NCBI GenBank assembly: GCA_023415205.1
Contig: JAEZLR010000027.1
Location: 47,569 to 111,568 of the forward strand
From: Bacillota bacterium
GTDB taxonomy: Bacteria > Bacillota > Clostridia > DSM-8532
Direction of reading: 5' to 3'
Length of the DNA: 64,000 bases
Both the position numbers and the translations under genes were made by a program. Below are positions 42,480 through 51,778 of this stretch, one piece after another (within the stretch, counting starts at the first letter, position 1; each line of letters begins with the position of its first letter). The notes below the pieces were generated by a model, which saw nothing but the letters and a program-made list of their open reading frames with translations, was not told the DNA's origin and searched no databases.

Positions 42480-45080
42480 TTAACGGCTTTTATTTTTAGC
42501 GATTCTGCGGGTGATCAGCTTTTCTAACTCAACAATAGGAATAATGGACAATGCGATTCCCACGGCGCTAAAGAAATTTCCGGCTGATAGGGATGTTAAT
42601 TTAAATACCGTATTGACACCCGGCAGGTAAATGACTCCCAGGGTCATAACAAAGGATGCCAGCATCGCTAGAAACAGGTATTTGTTGTGGGTTTTAAGAG
42701 TAAAAATGGACTTTGTGCTGGACCTTAAGTTAAGGGAATGGAAGATCTCACACATGGAGAGAGTTAAAAAGGCCATGGTCATACCTACAATGTGAGATTG
42801 CCCGTTTCCGATGAGAAAGGAAATCAAAGTCAGCACAGCTATAATTGTTCCCTGATAAATGATCTTTACACCCAGATGGTTGGCAAAAACACCTTCCTTG
42901 GCATCCCGTGGAGGCTTTTGCATAATATCCTTCTCCGCCTCTTCCATCCCCAAAGCAATGGCCGGGAAGGTATCGGTGACCAGGTTGATCCAAAGGATAT
43001 GAATTGGTGAAAAGAGGACGAAATTCATGACAGTGGCTGCAAAGAGAGCCACCACCTCACTGAGGTTTGAGGACAGCAGAAATTGAATGGCCTTTCGGAT
43101 ATTATCATAGATTCTGCGTCCTTCCTCCACGGCATAAACAATGGATGCAAAATTATCATCGGCCAGCACCATATCCGAAACGCTTTTACTCACATCGGTC
43201 CCGGTTATTCCCATTCCCACACCAATATCGGCCGATTTTAGTGCAGGAGCGTCGTTGACGCCATCCCCGGTCATTGCGGTGATCTTTCCCCGTTTCTTCC
43301 AGGCATTGACAATACGTACCTTATGCTCGGGCTGAACCCTCGCATAGACTGAGTACTGATCAACCTTTGCATCAAACTCCTGGTCGGACATTTTGGCAAT
43401 TTCCGCGCCGGTGATGGCCTGGCTTTCATCAGTAATAATCCCCAGCTCTTTGGCGATGGCAATGGCGGTATCCCGGTGGTCGCCGGTAATCATAATAGGG
43501 CGGATACCTGCCTGGCGGCATTCCTCTATGGCGGCCTTCGCCTCGGGGCGGACGGGATCGATCATTCCGGTCAGACCTATAAAGCAGAGCTCTTTTTCCA
43601 AATTCTCAGGAGAGGTGTCCCCAGGGAGCGCATCCCAGTACCTTAAGGCCGAACCCAGCACACGCAGTGCCTTGCTGGCCATTCCCTTGTTCTCGCTGAG
43701 CACCTTCTGGCGATGGTCATCCGTCAAAGGAACAATTCCCGCTTCAGTGAGTATATGGGTGCTCTTATTCAGTACCTCGTCGGGAGCCCCTTTGGTATAC
43801 TGAATGATCTGATTTTCGGCCTGATGGAGGGTGGACATCATTTTGCGCAAGGAATCAAAGGGCGCTTCTCCTACACGGGGAAAGCTTCCCATAAGCTCAT
43901 TCTTGCCTTTCCCCGCCTCCAGGGCAAACCGGACGAGGGCGCTTTCGGTAGGCTCACCCACCACGCTCCCATCCTCAGCAAGGTTGGCATCGTTGCAAAG
44001 GGCCATGGAGATAATCAATTGCTCCTTGCTGCCAAAGGTTTCAACAACCGTCATCTTGTTCTGTGTCAAGGTTCCGGTCTTATCCGAGCAAATCACCTGG
44101 GTACAACCTAGGGTTTCCACGGCTGTCAGCTTGCGGATGATGGCATTTCGCTTGGACATTTTGGTGACACCGATGGAAAGCACCACGGTCACCACAGCCA
44201 CAAGGCCCTCGGGAATAGCGGCAACAGCCAAACTGACTGCCGTCATAAACATTTCAAGGACATGCCCTCCTGAAAACCCGCCGTTTCTAAGCACGCTGAA
44301 TATAAAGATAAACACACTGATGCCAAGCACACCTATGCTTAAGACAGTACTTAAAGAAGAAAGCTTTTTTTGGAGAGGGGTTTTCTCATTCTCAGTTCGG
44401 GAAATAATCCCTGCAATTTTTCCCATCTCCGTGGACATACCCGTGCCCACCAGGACACCCTCCCCACGCCCATAAACCACGTTGGTGCCCATATAGGCCA
44501 TATTCTTCCGATCTCCCAGGGAAACGTCCTCCCCTTTCTCTGATACAAGAATATGACTGAATTTCTCAACCGGAACCGACTCCCCCGTAAGAGAGGCCTC
44601 TTCTATTTTGAGGCTGGACGCTTCAATCAGGCGCATATCAGCAGGGACGGCATCACCGGCCTCCAGCAAAATGATATCGCCGGGAACAAGCTCTTCGGAT
44701 TTGATCTGCATCACCCGGTTGTCCCTCCGAACCTTGGAAAAGGGTGAGGACATCTGTTGAAGCGCTTCAATGGCTTTTTCAGCCTTCCCTTCCTGAATGA
44801 CCCCAAGAACCGCATTAAGGATTACCACCGCTAGGATGATGAGGGCATCCGCCAACTCACCAACAGCACCGGAAAGAGCCGCTGCCGCAATAAGGACAAT
44901 AACCATGGGGTCTGTCATTTGCCCTAATAAACGGCTAAGCAGAGATTTTTTCTCTCCCTGCTGGAGCTTATTGGGACCATACTTCCCAATTCGCTCAGAG
45001 GCTTGGGATGAGTCAAGGCCGCTTCGTGATGTATTTTCCGATTGTAAGACCGCTTCAACTTCTTCCAAATAGTGTTTCAT
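42480..45080 (-). CDS. Ca2+-type P-type ATPase (PMCA/SERCA-like)
   Basis: An 866-residue P2-type cation pump. It has the actuator motif LTGESVPVEK (about 165-174), M4 with AAIPEGLVAVVT (about 290-301), phosphorylation site CSDKTGTLTQNKM (Asp about 336), nucleotide-binding KGAPDEVL (about 440) and hinge TGDGVNDAPALKSADIG (in part, about 615-630). M6 reads LWINLVTDTFPAIALG. The IPEG and NLVTD motifs fit Ca2+ transport, probably Ca2+ efflux. The SD AAAGGAA lies about 11 bases before the ATG. A TetR-type regulator is divergently transcribed from the same spacer. Confidence 0.95.
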   Translation of the reverse strand: MKHYLEEVEAVLQSENTSRSGLDSSQASERIGKYGPNKLQQGEKKSLLSRLLGQMTDPMVIVLIAAAALSGAVGELADALIILAVVILNAVLGVIQEGKAEKAIEALQQMSSPFSKVRRDNRVMQIKSEELVPGDIILLEAGDAVPADMRLIEASSLKIEEASLTGESVPVEKFSHILVSEKGEDVSLGDRKNMAYMGTNVVYGRGEGVLVGTGMSTEMGKIAGIISRTENEKTPLQKKLSSLSTVLSIGVLGISVFIFIFSVLRNGGFSGGHVLEMFMTAVSLAVAAIPEGLVAVVTVVLSIGVTKMSKRNAIIRKLTAVETLGCTQVICSDKTGTLTQNKMTVVETFGSKEQLIISMALCNDANLAEDGSVVGEPTESALVRFALEAGKGKNELMGSFPRVGEAPFDSLRKMMSTLHQAENQIIQYTKGAPDEVLNKSTHILTEAGIVPLTDDHRQKVLSENKGMASKALRVLGSALRYWDALPGDTSPENLEKELCFIGLTGMIDPVRPEAKAAIEECRQAGIRPIMITGDHRDTAIAIAKELGIITDESQAITGAEIAKMSDQEFDAKVDQYSVYARVQPEHKVRIVNAWKKRGKITAMTGDGVNDAPALKSADIGVGMGITGTDVSKSVSDMVLADDNFASIVYAVEEGRRIYDNIRKAIQFLLSSNLSEVVALFAATVMNFVLFSPIHILWINLVTDTFPAIALGMEEAEKDIMQKPPRDAKEGVFANHLGVKIIYQGTIIAVLTLISFLIGNGQSHIVGMTMAFLTLSMCEIFHSLNLRSSTKSIFTLKTHNKYLFLAMLASFVMTLGVIYLPGVNTVFKLTSLSAGNFFSAVGIALSIIPIVELEKLITRRIAKNKSR

Positions 45081-45244
45081 AGAACGTGAAATTCCTTTCT
45101 TTTAACTGAACACTTTTTCTTATAACACTTATACTTTATCATGTTGTATAATGAATAAAAACCAATAAATTATTTAAATTGTCCAAAAATCAAGGCCAGG
45201 AATCAAAGAAGGGTTCCTTCAGGCGGTATGAAGTGGGTGACAAA

Positions 45245-45802
45245 ATGCCAAAAGCAGAGCAGACCAAACTTCTGCTTGCTCAAACCTTAAAAAAGCTCAT
45301 GAAAAAAACTCCTCTGGACAAAATAAGCGTCCAAGATCTGGTGGACGCCTGTGAGCTCAATAGAAAAACCTTTTATTATCATTTTAAGGATAAGCAGGAG
45401 CTCATTTGCTGGATTTTTGACACGGAGTTTGCCGCCCTTCATGACACCAATAATGACAACAGCATTATTGATGAGCTTGTGGAGCACCTTTACATCAACA
45501 AGGACTTTTATATAGCGGCTTTAACCTCCAATACCCAGAACAACCTTCAAGAGCACCTCTACCATGTGGGCTACAAAGCCATCCTGTTTCAGATCAAAGA
45601 CATCCTTGGCTCACGGAAAATGGCTATCGAAGATATGGATATGATTGCTCTTTTCTTTACCAACGCAGTGATTGGTTACCTGTCCCAATGGGCAAAAGAA
45701 GGGATGAAAAAATCACCCTATGAATATATTTCAGACTATTATCATTTGATACAGGATACTCTCCATTTTATCATCAATAAGCGGGTTAAGCCTTCCCTGT
45801 AA
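45245..45802 (+). CDS. TetR/AcrR family regulator (DhaS-like)
   Basis: A 185-residue regulator. The N-terminal helix-turn-helix is ISVQDLVDACELNRKTFYYHFKDKQEL (in part, about residues 24-50), where RKTFYYHF is the TetR recognition helix region typical of the DhaS/TetR_C_8 group. The C-terminal ligand domain has TetR_C-like helices. The frame extends to a TTG at 45179 without an SD; ATG 45245 is preceded by GGGTGA. It is divergent from the Ca2+ ATPase gene, so it may control that pump and itself; inference from arrangement. No dihydroxyacetone kinase genes are nearby. Confidence 0.88.
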   Translation: MPKAEQTKLLLAQTLKKLMKKTPLDKISVQDLVDACELNRKTFYYHFKDKQELICWIFDTEFAALHDTNNDNSIIDELVEHLYINKDFYIAALTSNTQNNLQEHLYHVGYKAILFQIKDILGSRKMAIEDMDMIALFFTNAVIGYLSQWAKEGMKKSPYEYISDYYHLIQDTLHFIINKRVKPSL

Positions 45803-45865
45803 TACATTTAAGAAAAAGCCCCCATCAATTCTTACCGACCCATAGTATTGCATGCCGGTCATAGG

Positions 45866-46588
45866 CTAATGGGCTCCTGCCAAAAGCCTGGTTTGGACAT
45901 ATTCGGCGACAACGCCGTTCATCAGCTCATGCCCTTTTTCATTGGGATGGATACCATCCTCGCAAAGGTAGTGGTAATAATCACGTTTGAGTAAGAACGG
46001 CTGACGGACATCAATGAGATCACACCCCAGATTCTTGGCCAGATTCATGACCGTGAGGCTATAGCATTCATGGTGACGGTAAATTAATTCCTTGTCTCCC
46101 AACCAACGAAGAATGGCCTGGGGGTTTAATTTTTGTGAAATCCAGGCAAAATACTTCTCAGAATGGATGGGCGGTAGATTCATGAGCACGGGAGTAATCC
46201 CATGGCTTCTTAAGGATTGCACCATATCTGTGATACATCTTCTAAAGTCCTCAAGAGTGGTGTGGGGCTGATGCTCACGCTCAGGATGCTCGGACACCTG
46301 GGCCCAGTCAAAGTCGCAATCATTGCCTCCAAACTCGATAATGGCCATCTCCGCTTGAACACCTTTTTCCAGGGCATTCATCATGAGGTTGCGCGCTTTA
46401 GGTGCAGTTAATCCGAATTTGGTGTTATTTTTGACATCCAGCCCTAACTCGGCAATTTTGTCTAATGCGGTATTTTGCTCCAGGCGCTTATATTTCTTTC
46501 GGTTTTCATCATAAATAACCCCTTTGAGGACCGAATCACCCCAAACCTCTATGCACTTGTTCATATTAAACACACAATCACATCCCAT
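45866..46588 (-). CDS. SGNH/GDSL-family hydrolase
   Basis: A 240-residue esterase-like protein. Block I is EVWGDSVLKG (catalytic Ser, about residue 19), block III is EFGGNDCDFDW (Asn, about residue 91), and block V is EDGIHPNEKGHEL (Asp and His, about residue 217). These residues form the Ser-His-Asp triad and oxyanion site of SGNH hydrolases. There is no signal peptide, so it is cytoplasmic. An alternative ATG at 46564 begins just before block I and may be the real start, since neither has a strong SD. Substrate unknown. Confidence 0.87.
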   Translation of the reverse strand: MGCDCVFNMNKCIEVWGDSVLKGVIYDENRKKYKRLEQNTALDKIAELGLDVKNNTKFGLTAPKARNLMMNALEKGVQAEMAIIEFGGNDCDFDWAQVSEHPEREHQPHTTLEDFRRCITDMVQSLRSHGITPVLMNLPPIHSEKYFAWISQKLNPQAILRWLGDKELIYRHHECYSLTVMNLAKNLGCDLIDVRQPFLLKRDYYHYLCEDGIHPNEKGHELMNGVVAEYVQTRLLAGAH

Positions 46589-46669
46589 AATTCACTAAAT
46601 TGTTTTATCTAGTTTTCGATACTATGTTAATCTATGTTGTTTATTATGTCAATAATTTTTATAACTATG

Positions 46670-46698
46670 TTGAACAGTTATTGCCTTTACGTTATAAT
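46670..46698 (+). promoter_or_regulatory. Promoter of the DUF1836 gene
   Basis: TTGAAC (46670-46675) and TATAAT (46693-46698) with a 17-base spacer, about 50 bases before the ATG. Confidence 0.78.
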
Positions 46699-46747
46699 CC
46701 CCTTATGAACGCATCCTTCTTGAATATCTTAAAAAGGAGAACAGGAT

Positions 46748-47365
46748 ATGCTTCCACTTAATGAATCACTGTTGAAGTGGGCTGACGAACTGGAAAAATA
46801 TAAATTTCCCGGTTGGGAGGCTCTCCCCGATATTGACCTTTATATGGATCAGATTATTACCTATCTTGAACGACAGATGTCCGTTTATATGCAGTCCACA
46901 GAAGAAAAGCCGATTACTCCGGCAATGATTAATAATTACGTTAAAAGTGAAGTCATCCCCCGTCCCCTGCAGAAGAAATACGCACGGGAACACCTGGTTT
47001 ATCTCATGGCGGTTCTCCATTTAAAGCAAGTGCTTTCTCTCTCGGATATTACCAGGCTGATGGCCTATAAAAACTCCGACGAGCCCATACAGGCATTTCT
47101 TCAGGAGTTCAACACCATTTTGCAGGAGACCTTTCAAAGTGCTTCTGAAAAAGTGCGTGAGTCCCTTCTCAAGCTAGGGGATTGTCCCCCTCCGGAGGAA
47201 TCGGAAAGAGAGTTGGCACAGCTCGCTTTAAAGCTCTCCCTGGAAGCCAATACCAACCGGATTGTCTCGAAAAGAATATTGGATGAGATAAATCTCAGAA
47301 AGATCAAAGCGTTGGAGGAAAAAGCGGAAAAGTCCAAGGAAAAAGACAGGATTAAGGATAAATAG
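46748..47365 (+). CDS. DUF1836 domain-containing protein
   Basis: A 205-residue protein of the DUF1836 family, common in Firmicutes. The N-terminal domain (about residues 25-120) has LPDIDLYMDQIITYLE, PAMINNYVKSEVIP and KKYAREHLVYLMAVLHLKQ (in part), which resemble a MerR-like winged helix-turn-helix; a regulatory role is plausible but not established. The C-terminus is a long charged helix ending in a Lys/Glu-rich tail. An SD (AAAAGGAG) lies 8 bases before the ATG. The gene has its own promoter and terminator. Confidence 0.9.
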   Translation: MLPLNESLLKWADELEKYKFPGWEALPDIDLYMDQIITYLERQMSVYMQSTEEKPITPAMINNYVKSEVIPRPLQKKYAREHLVYLMAVLHLKQVLSLSDITRLMAYKNSDEPIQAFLQEFNTILQETFQSASEKVRESLLKLGDCPPPEESERELAQLALKLSLEANTNRIVSKRILDEINLRKIKALEEKAEKSKEKDRIKDK

Positions 47366-47438
47366 GACAACAGGAGCGGTCCTATCAGTTAACAGAAAAG
47401 TAGGGCCCGAATGAATCTCTTTAGTGACACTGATAAGC

Positions 47439-47475
47439 TAAAAAAAGAGAGTGCCTGAGCTCTCCCCTTTTTTAT
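47439..47475. terminator. Terminator between the DUF1836 and GyrI-like genes
   Basis: AAAAAAGAGAG and CTCTCCCCTTTTTT flank a short loop. The A-run and T-run on opposite sides suit both convergent genes. The stem is only about 5 G/C-containing pairs plus A-T extension. Confidence 0.65.
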
Positions 47476-47490
47476 TTTTATTATTCTTTT

Positions 47491-47949
47491 CTATCTCACC
47501 GGAAACATGACCAGCGTTTCAAGCTTTTCCTCGGGAACGGTACGGGAATCATTGAGGTAGAACTCATAGCTGGGGCCTTGAAGCGTCAGGCCCTCCTTTT
47601 CAATGAATGCCATACTGGCCTTGTAGGCGGGCTCGATATCGGCATAGGGCCCCACATGGAAGCATTCCACCTGTTTTCCCCCTGGAATCCGGGTGGACTG
47701 GATGCTATCCCTTCCTTTAAGGGAAGAAGCTGTCGTAAAGCCGATTTCAATATCCAGGTCGTCCATGTCGTTGTTGTAGTAAACTGCAAAGCCCGGGCCT
47801 GCAGGAGCCTCCCCCAATTCTCCCAGGTAGGCTATCAGTAAACCAAAGCTCTGTCCGATAAAAGCGGCCATATCGGAGTATTTGACCCTGTTTCGGATGG
47901 ATAATGCAGGCCGGGTCTCCTGCTCCTTCAATTGCGGTGTGTAATTCAT
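47491..47949 (-). CDS. GyrI-like/AraC effector-binding domain protein
   Basis: A 152-residue stand-alone GyrI-like small-molecule-binding domain (SRPBCC-like SHS2 fold, as in the BmrR/Rob C-terminus). The pattern GPGFAVYYNNDMDDLDIEIGF (in part, about residues 51-70), then VECFHVGPYADIEPAYKAS (in part, about 93-110), and the closing FYLNDSRTVPEEKLETLVMFPV (in part) are typical; the Glu in DLDIEIGF sits where cationic ligands contact related domains. No DNA-binding domain is attached. Possible roles are ligand binding or hydrolysis. The gene is monocistronic. Confidence 0.88.
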   Translation of the reverse strand: MNYTPQLKEQETRPALSIRNRVKYSDMAAFIGQSFGLLIAYLGELGEAPAGPGFAVYYNNDMDDLDIEIGFTTASSLKGRDSIQSTRIPGGKQVECFHVGPYADIEPAYKASMAFIEKEGLTLQGPSYEFYLNDSRTVPEEKLETLVMFPVR

Positions 47950-48032
47950 ACTCTGTCCTCCATTCGTTTTTCTTTATGATAGCAGAGTAATCATGACACC
48001 TCTCTGTCATATTTTCGAAAAAAATATTAAAT

Positions 48033-50273
48033 CTATATCCTCCGTCTTTCATGGTAGGATACAAAGGTATCCAGTGCCCTAATGGCCGAACGGATATCAG
48101 GAAAGACCGGCAGACCGTTCTGTTCCAGATAGGAAACCAGACCCTGATAATGATTCCCCGAGTTAACCGAGAGGACAACGGGTTTTCCATGTTTCCTCGA
48201 AACCTCTATAAGGCGTGAAGCAATGGCCTCCGGTCTTCTGCATTCTTCATCGGTGGTTATAAGGTTCTCAACATGGGGAACAACGGCGATAAAGACACAA
48301 TCCACCCCCTCATCCCCAAGGACTGTATCCACAAAATCTGCAAACATGCGATCATCGGTCATGGGGGTCACATCCAGGAAAGACATTTCGATGTCCACAA
48401 GACCATGGGTATTGATAGCCTTAAGCCTCTCCCGGGTTTCAGGTGACAAAACCGCCTGCTCGATGAACTTCAAGGTATCGGCGCCCATGGTGGCATCCAG
48501 ACCTGCGTTAACAATACCCGCCACTCTCTTTCCTTTGGGGAGCTTGGAGGCAAGCATGGAGAAGGCCTTCATGGAGTGATAAAAGTCTTGTAGCTCTTCT
48601 ATCAAGACTATACCTGCCTGATGGCAGGCGGCACTGAAGGTGTCATAGCTGCCCGACATAGCTGCAGTATGGCTGGCCGCCGCCTTGGCACCTGCCTCGG
48701 TACGCCCGGCCTTGTAAACAAGAATGGGTTTGTCACTACACCGGGCCATATCAAAGAGCCCTCTTCCCTCGCCCTCCCCCAGGCCTTCAATATACATGGC
48801 CATAACCTCGATAGAGGGTTCATGAGCAAAATAGCGGATCAGGTCGGGTATATTTACATCGGATTTATTCCCAAAGCTCACAATGGCTTTATAGATGGGG
48901 GCATTCTGGGCTCTTTCAATACTGGTGATGGCCATGGCTCCGCTTTGGGTGAATAGGGCGGTGTTGCTGTGCTCATTAAACCCAAGCTTGAGACGTTCCT
49001 CCCCGATAAACAGGGTGTTCACCCCCTCATGGCGGGCATCAGGAGCAAAAAAGACTCCCATGCCATTAGGCCCTACGAACCTGAGTCCCCGTTGGCGGTG
49101 CTTTTTGATCTCAGTGACGAACTCACTGTATCTGACATGGCCGGGAATGCCGGAAATCAATATAACCGATTTGTTAGGGGGAACGGTCTGGAGAAAGTCA
49201 AGGGTGTACTGAGCAGGGGCCGCCCAAACCACAAGGTCATAGGCTTTGGGGATCTCCTCCAGATTTCTGTAGAGGGGATAGGTCCTGCCGTTAATGACGG
49301 CTTCACCGCCCTTGGGATTGGTACAGTAGATATCCTTCCGGCCCAAATCGGCCAGAAGCTGGACAATATTTCGCGCCAGGCTGTATTTTTGTATTTCCGA
49401 GGAAACTCCCGCAACTACAATACCCTTGGGGTCAAAAAAGGACTTTAAGCCCTCTGTACGGGGCTTGTCAAAGCTCTGATCCCTCTCCTCAAGGGTGCAA
49501 AATTCAGCAAATCCGTCCACGGCGATAAAGCTTCCGCTTTCAGAAAAAACCAATGGGTTGATGTCCATGGATTTGAGGATATACCGGGGTTGTCGCTTGG
49601 CGATCAATGAATACTGGTAGGCCAATCTGCTGATCTGGAACAGGGCTTCGCTCATAAGCTCCATGTAATCCCCATGGCCTTGGGATAAATACTTGTGCCT
49701 GATCTTGAGTGAAGAGACTATTTCAAGGGCTTCTTCATACTCCAAGGGCGCAAGAAATAAATTAGCCGGATCATAAAATTTGGCAAAGAATTCAGCATCA
49801 TCCCCGCCCTTGGAAAGCGTGACAATAGGCCCGAAGCTCGGATCCTCCGACACACCTATAAGAATTTCATTGCCCAGCGACATGGTAAAGGGCACCAGCT
49901 CGGCCATGAGAAAGCCCTCAATGTGGGGAAGATTGGGCGCTTTAAAATGGGAGAGCACTTCCTCCTTCATATTGGACAGAACGAAACGGATAAAAAGGGC
50001 GTCCATGTTGGTTACACGCCGGACACCTCCGATTTTGGATTTATGGGCAATATCCCTTGAAACAATCTTTATGAAAGCACCGTTTTGGAATTTTTTAATC
50101 ATTTGGGGGGTCACTTCGTTGACATCCCTGACAAAAGCGTATTGGGGAACATTGATGGAAAGGGCCTCAAGAATAGCATAAACCTCGAATTCATAAAGGC
50201 TTCTTCGCCCGTCTTTTACTGCCTGGGCAAAAACATCGTCAATACGGTCGGTGGTCTGTTTTTTCAAGAGCAT
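48033..50273 (-). CDS. ADP-forming acyl-CoA synthetase, beta-alpha order
   Basis: A 746-residue fusion of the two chains of an NDP-forming acyl-CoA synthetase (acetate-CoA ligase family), which makes ATP from acyl-CoA and ADP. The ATP-grasp_5 domain comes first (about residues 10-255, with AFIKIVSRDIAHKSKIGGV). Next come the CoA-binding Rossmann domain (about 275-375, FFDPKGIVVAGVS) and succinyl-CoA-ligase-like domains (about 420-720) with the phosphohistidine region KAAASHTAAMSG. This order is the reverse of the common alpha-beta fusion. The substrate acid is unknown. The SD GGAGG is about 7 bases ahead. Upstream on the same strand is the AlbA_2 gene. Confidence 0.9.
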   Translation of the reverse strand: MLLKKQTTDRIDDVFAQAVKDGRRSLYEFEVYAILEALSINVPQYAFVRDVNEVTPQMIKKFQNGAFIKIVSRDIAHKSKIGGVRRVTNMDALFIRFVLSNMKEEVLSHFKAPNLPHIEGFLMAELVPFTMSLGNEILIGVSEDPSFGPIVTLSKGGDDAEFFAKFYDPANLFLAPLEYEEALEIVSSLKIRHKYLSQGHGDYMELMSEALFQISRLAYQYSLIAKRQPRYILKSMDINPLVFSESGSFIAVDGFAEFCTLEERDQSFDKPRTEGLKSFFDPKGIVVAGVSSEIQKYSLARNIVQLLADLGRKDIYCTNPKGGEAVINGRTYPLYRNLEEIPKAYDLVVWAAPAQYTLDFLQTVPPNKSVILISGIPGHVRYSEFVTEIKKHRQRGLRFVGPNGMGVFFAPDARHEGVNTLFIGEERLKLGFNEHSNTALFTQSGAMAITSIERAQNAPIYKAIVSFGNKSDVNIPDLIRYFAHEPSIEVMAMYIEGLGEGEGRGLFDMARCSDKPILVYKAGRTEAGAKAAASHTAAMSGSYDTFSAACHQAGIVLIEELQDFYHSMKAFSMLASKLPKGKRVAGIVNAGLDATMGADTLKFIEQAVLSPETRERLKAINTHGLVDIEMSFLDVTPMTDDRMFADFVDTVLGDEGVDCVFIAVVPHVENLITTDEECRRPEAIASRLIEVSRKHGKPVVLSVNSGNHYQGLVSYLEQNGLPVFPDIRSAIRALDTFVSYHERRRI

Positions 50274-50316
50274 AACAATACCTCCTTGATACTAGGCCAT
50301 TGGCTCTTTCACATAA

Positions 50317-51441
50317 TTACCGCGGAAGAACGACTTTAAAGCTGTTCTGCTTTCCAAGATTGACAAATTTGACTGGCCCAATGTCTTTAAAGGCCTCTTT
50401 GATTCTGCTCATGCCAATGCCGGACCTGATAAAGCGCCGCTTTTCATCCATGGAGATTAGACGCTGGTAAAGCCACGCATTTCGGCGTTCGGGCATGCAT
50501 TCCTTCATGTGAAGATAAACCTTGCTGCCTTCGGTAACAGCACCGGGATTGATGATTTCAATGGATCTATCCTTGATATTGATCGATACCCCCCGGGATA
50601 AATCCAGATAATCCCGATGGATGAGGGCATTGGCCAGGGCCTCTTCAAAAGCTTCCATGGGGTAATCCTTCAGCCCTACGACTGACCCAACCCTTTGGGA
50701 AGCCTGGCTCAAAAGAGAGAGTATATTCCCTGAAAGGATCTCGGTGCACTCTCCATGAGTGATGGAAACAAAGCACTGAGGAAGATAGATTTGCGGATTT
50801 TTACCGAAGAGCAGAAGACCGCCGATGGTGGGAGAAAAATCCCCTCCCCCTTTGTTGCTGATAAAGCCGAAGGCTTCTAGCAGGAGAGCCTGTGGCTGCT
50901 CCATTGAGATATCCATGCTTCTGAAAAAGCTTTTGATACGGTCAAAATCCAGATCCTCCAGCGTGGCACTCTTTACTGCAACGGTTTCAAAGGTCATGAG
51001 TCCATTTTCCTGCATCATGGAGGCAAGCTCGGAGCGCCGGGCAAAATCGGTGGTTGAACCGCGGCGTATATAGAAGGCTCCGGTCTGGAGGATTTGATGG
51101 GGGGCATGTGGGCTTCTGTAGATGGTAAGAACCGCAACCGTCTTGTCCTCAATCTGGACCAGATCAATACTGACGGGCACCGGAGGGTCCGTGCGGTTAT
51201 AAATGATCTGTTGAATCTGTTCTTCCTGAAAAACTGCGGGGTCGATGCCCAGGATGCGTTTGGTTTTGTCCTCGATGCCAAAAAGTATATGACCACGACC
51301 CCCACGGGTGTTGGCCATTGCGGTTACATCCTTGACCAGCTCTTTTTTGTCGCTTTCAGTAACGAGGTGAAGCTCCGCCTTGTAATCAAGCTTTTCACCC
51401 TCTTCACGTAAAAGTAGCTGTTTTAGCTTTTGAACGTCCAC
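50317..51441 (-). CDS. AlbA_2 (Schlafen-like) domain protein with C-terminal HATPase-like region
   Basis: A 374-residue protein. The N-terminal AlbA_2/Schlafen domain (about 15-130) has EKLDYKAEL, ANTRGGRGHILFGIED and FYIRRGSTT, the usual three blocks. A linker helical region follows. The C-terminal part (about 235-330) includes EEALANALIHRDYLD and SIEIINPGA, matching the HATPase_c_4/RecG-like C-terminal module of COG2865. Annotated members are called transcriptional regulators or RecG-like helicases, though no helicase motifs are here. GTG 51441 has an SD AAAGGGG. It lies 43 bases before the acyl-CoA synthetase gene and may be cotranscribed with it. Confidence 0.88.
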   Translation of the reverse strand: MDVQKLKQLLLREEGEKLDYKAELHLVTESDKKELVKDVTAMANTRGGRGHILFGIEDKTKRILGIDPAVFQEEQIQQIIYNRTDPPVPVSIDLVQIEDKTVAVLTIYRSPHAPHQILQTGAFYIRRGSTTDFARRSELASMMQENGLMTFETVAVKSATLEDLDFDRIKSFFRSMDISMEQPQALLLEAFGFISNKGGGDFSPTIGGLLLFGKNPQIYLPQCFVSITHGECTEILSGNILSLLSQASQRVGSVVGLKDYPMEAFEEALANALIHRDYLDLSRGVSINIKDRSIEIINPGAVTEGSKVYLHMKECMPERRNAWLYQRLISMDEKRRFIRSGIGMSRIKEAFKDIGPVKFVNLGKQNSFKVVLPR

Positions 51442-51476
51442 GCTACGACCCCTTTACCTGTTTTTACGCTCTGACT

Positions 51477-51758
51477 TTATTCTATGTCCATTATTTCGTA
51501 ACTCTTCCATTTAGCCAGTAGAATATCCGATTGCATCAGAATTCTGAAAGCATGCCTGCTTTTTACCCCCTCGAAATCGTCCTCCGAAAGGTTGAATCTA
51601 ACCTTGACCGAGCGATTGGATAGGGTGCCCAAGCAAAGAAAATAAGTGTCGGGTTCAACAGAATCATACTCAAGGCTTTGTCCGGCCAGCAGACCTTCCG
51701 GGAGCTCTTTCTCGTTCTGTTTGTACATAACTTCACCGGAGCTAAAAAGATGCTTCAT
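51477..51758 (-). CDS. Small protein of unknown function
   Basis: I do not recognise this 93-residue soluble protein. It has no membrane helix or cysteine cluster motif. The second half (LGTLSNRSVKVRFNLSEDDFEGV) looks beta-rich. A good SD (GAGGT) lies 8 bases before the ATG. It sits 20 bases after recO on the same strand, at the end of the cdd-era-recO cluster, so it is probably cotranscribed. Confidence 0.62.
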   Translation of the reverse strand: MKHLFSSGEVMYKQNEKELPEGLLAGQSLEYDSVEPDTYFLCLGTLSNRSVKVRFNLSEDDFEGVKSRHAFRILMQSDILLAKWKSYEIMDIE

Positions 51759-51778
51759 ATCAATGACCTCATTTCACT

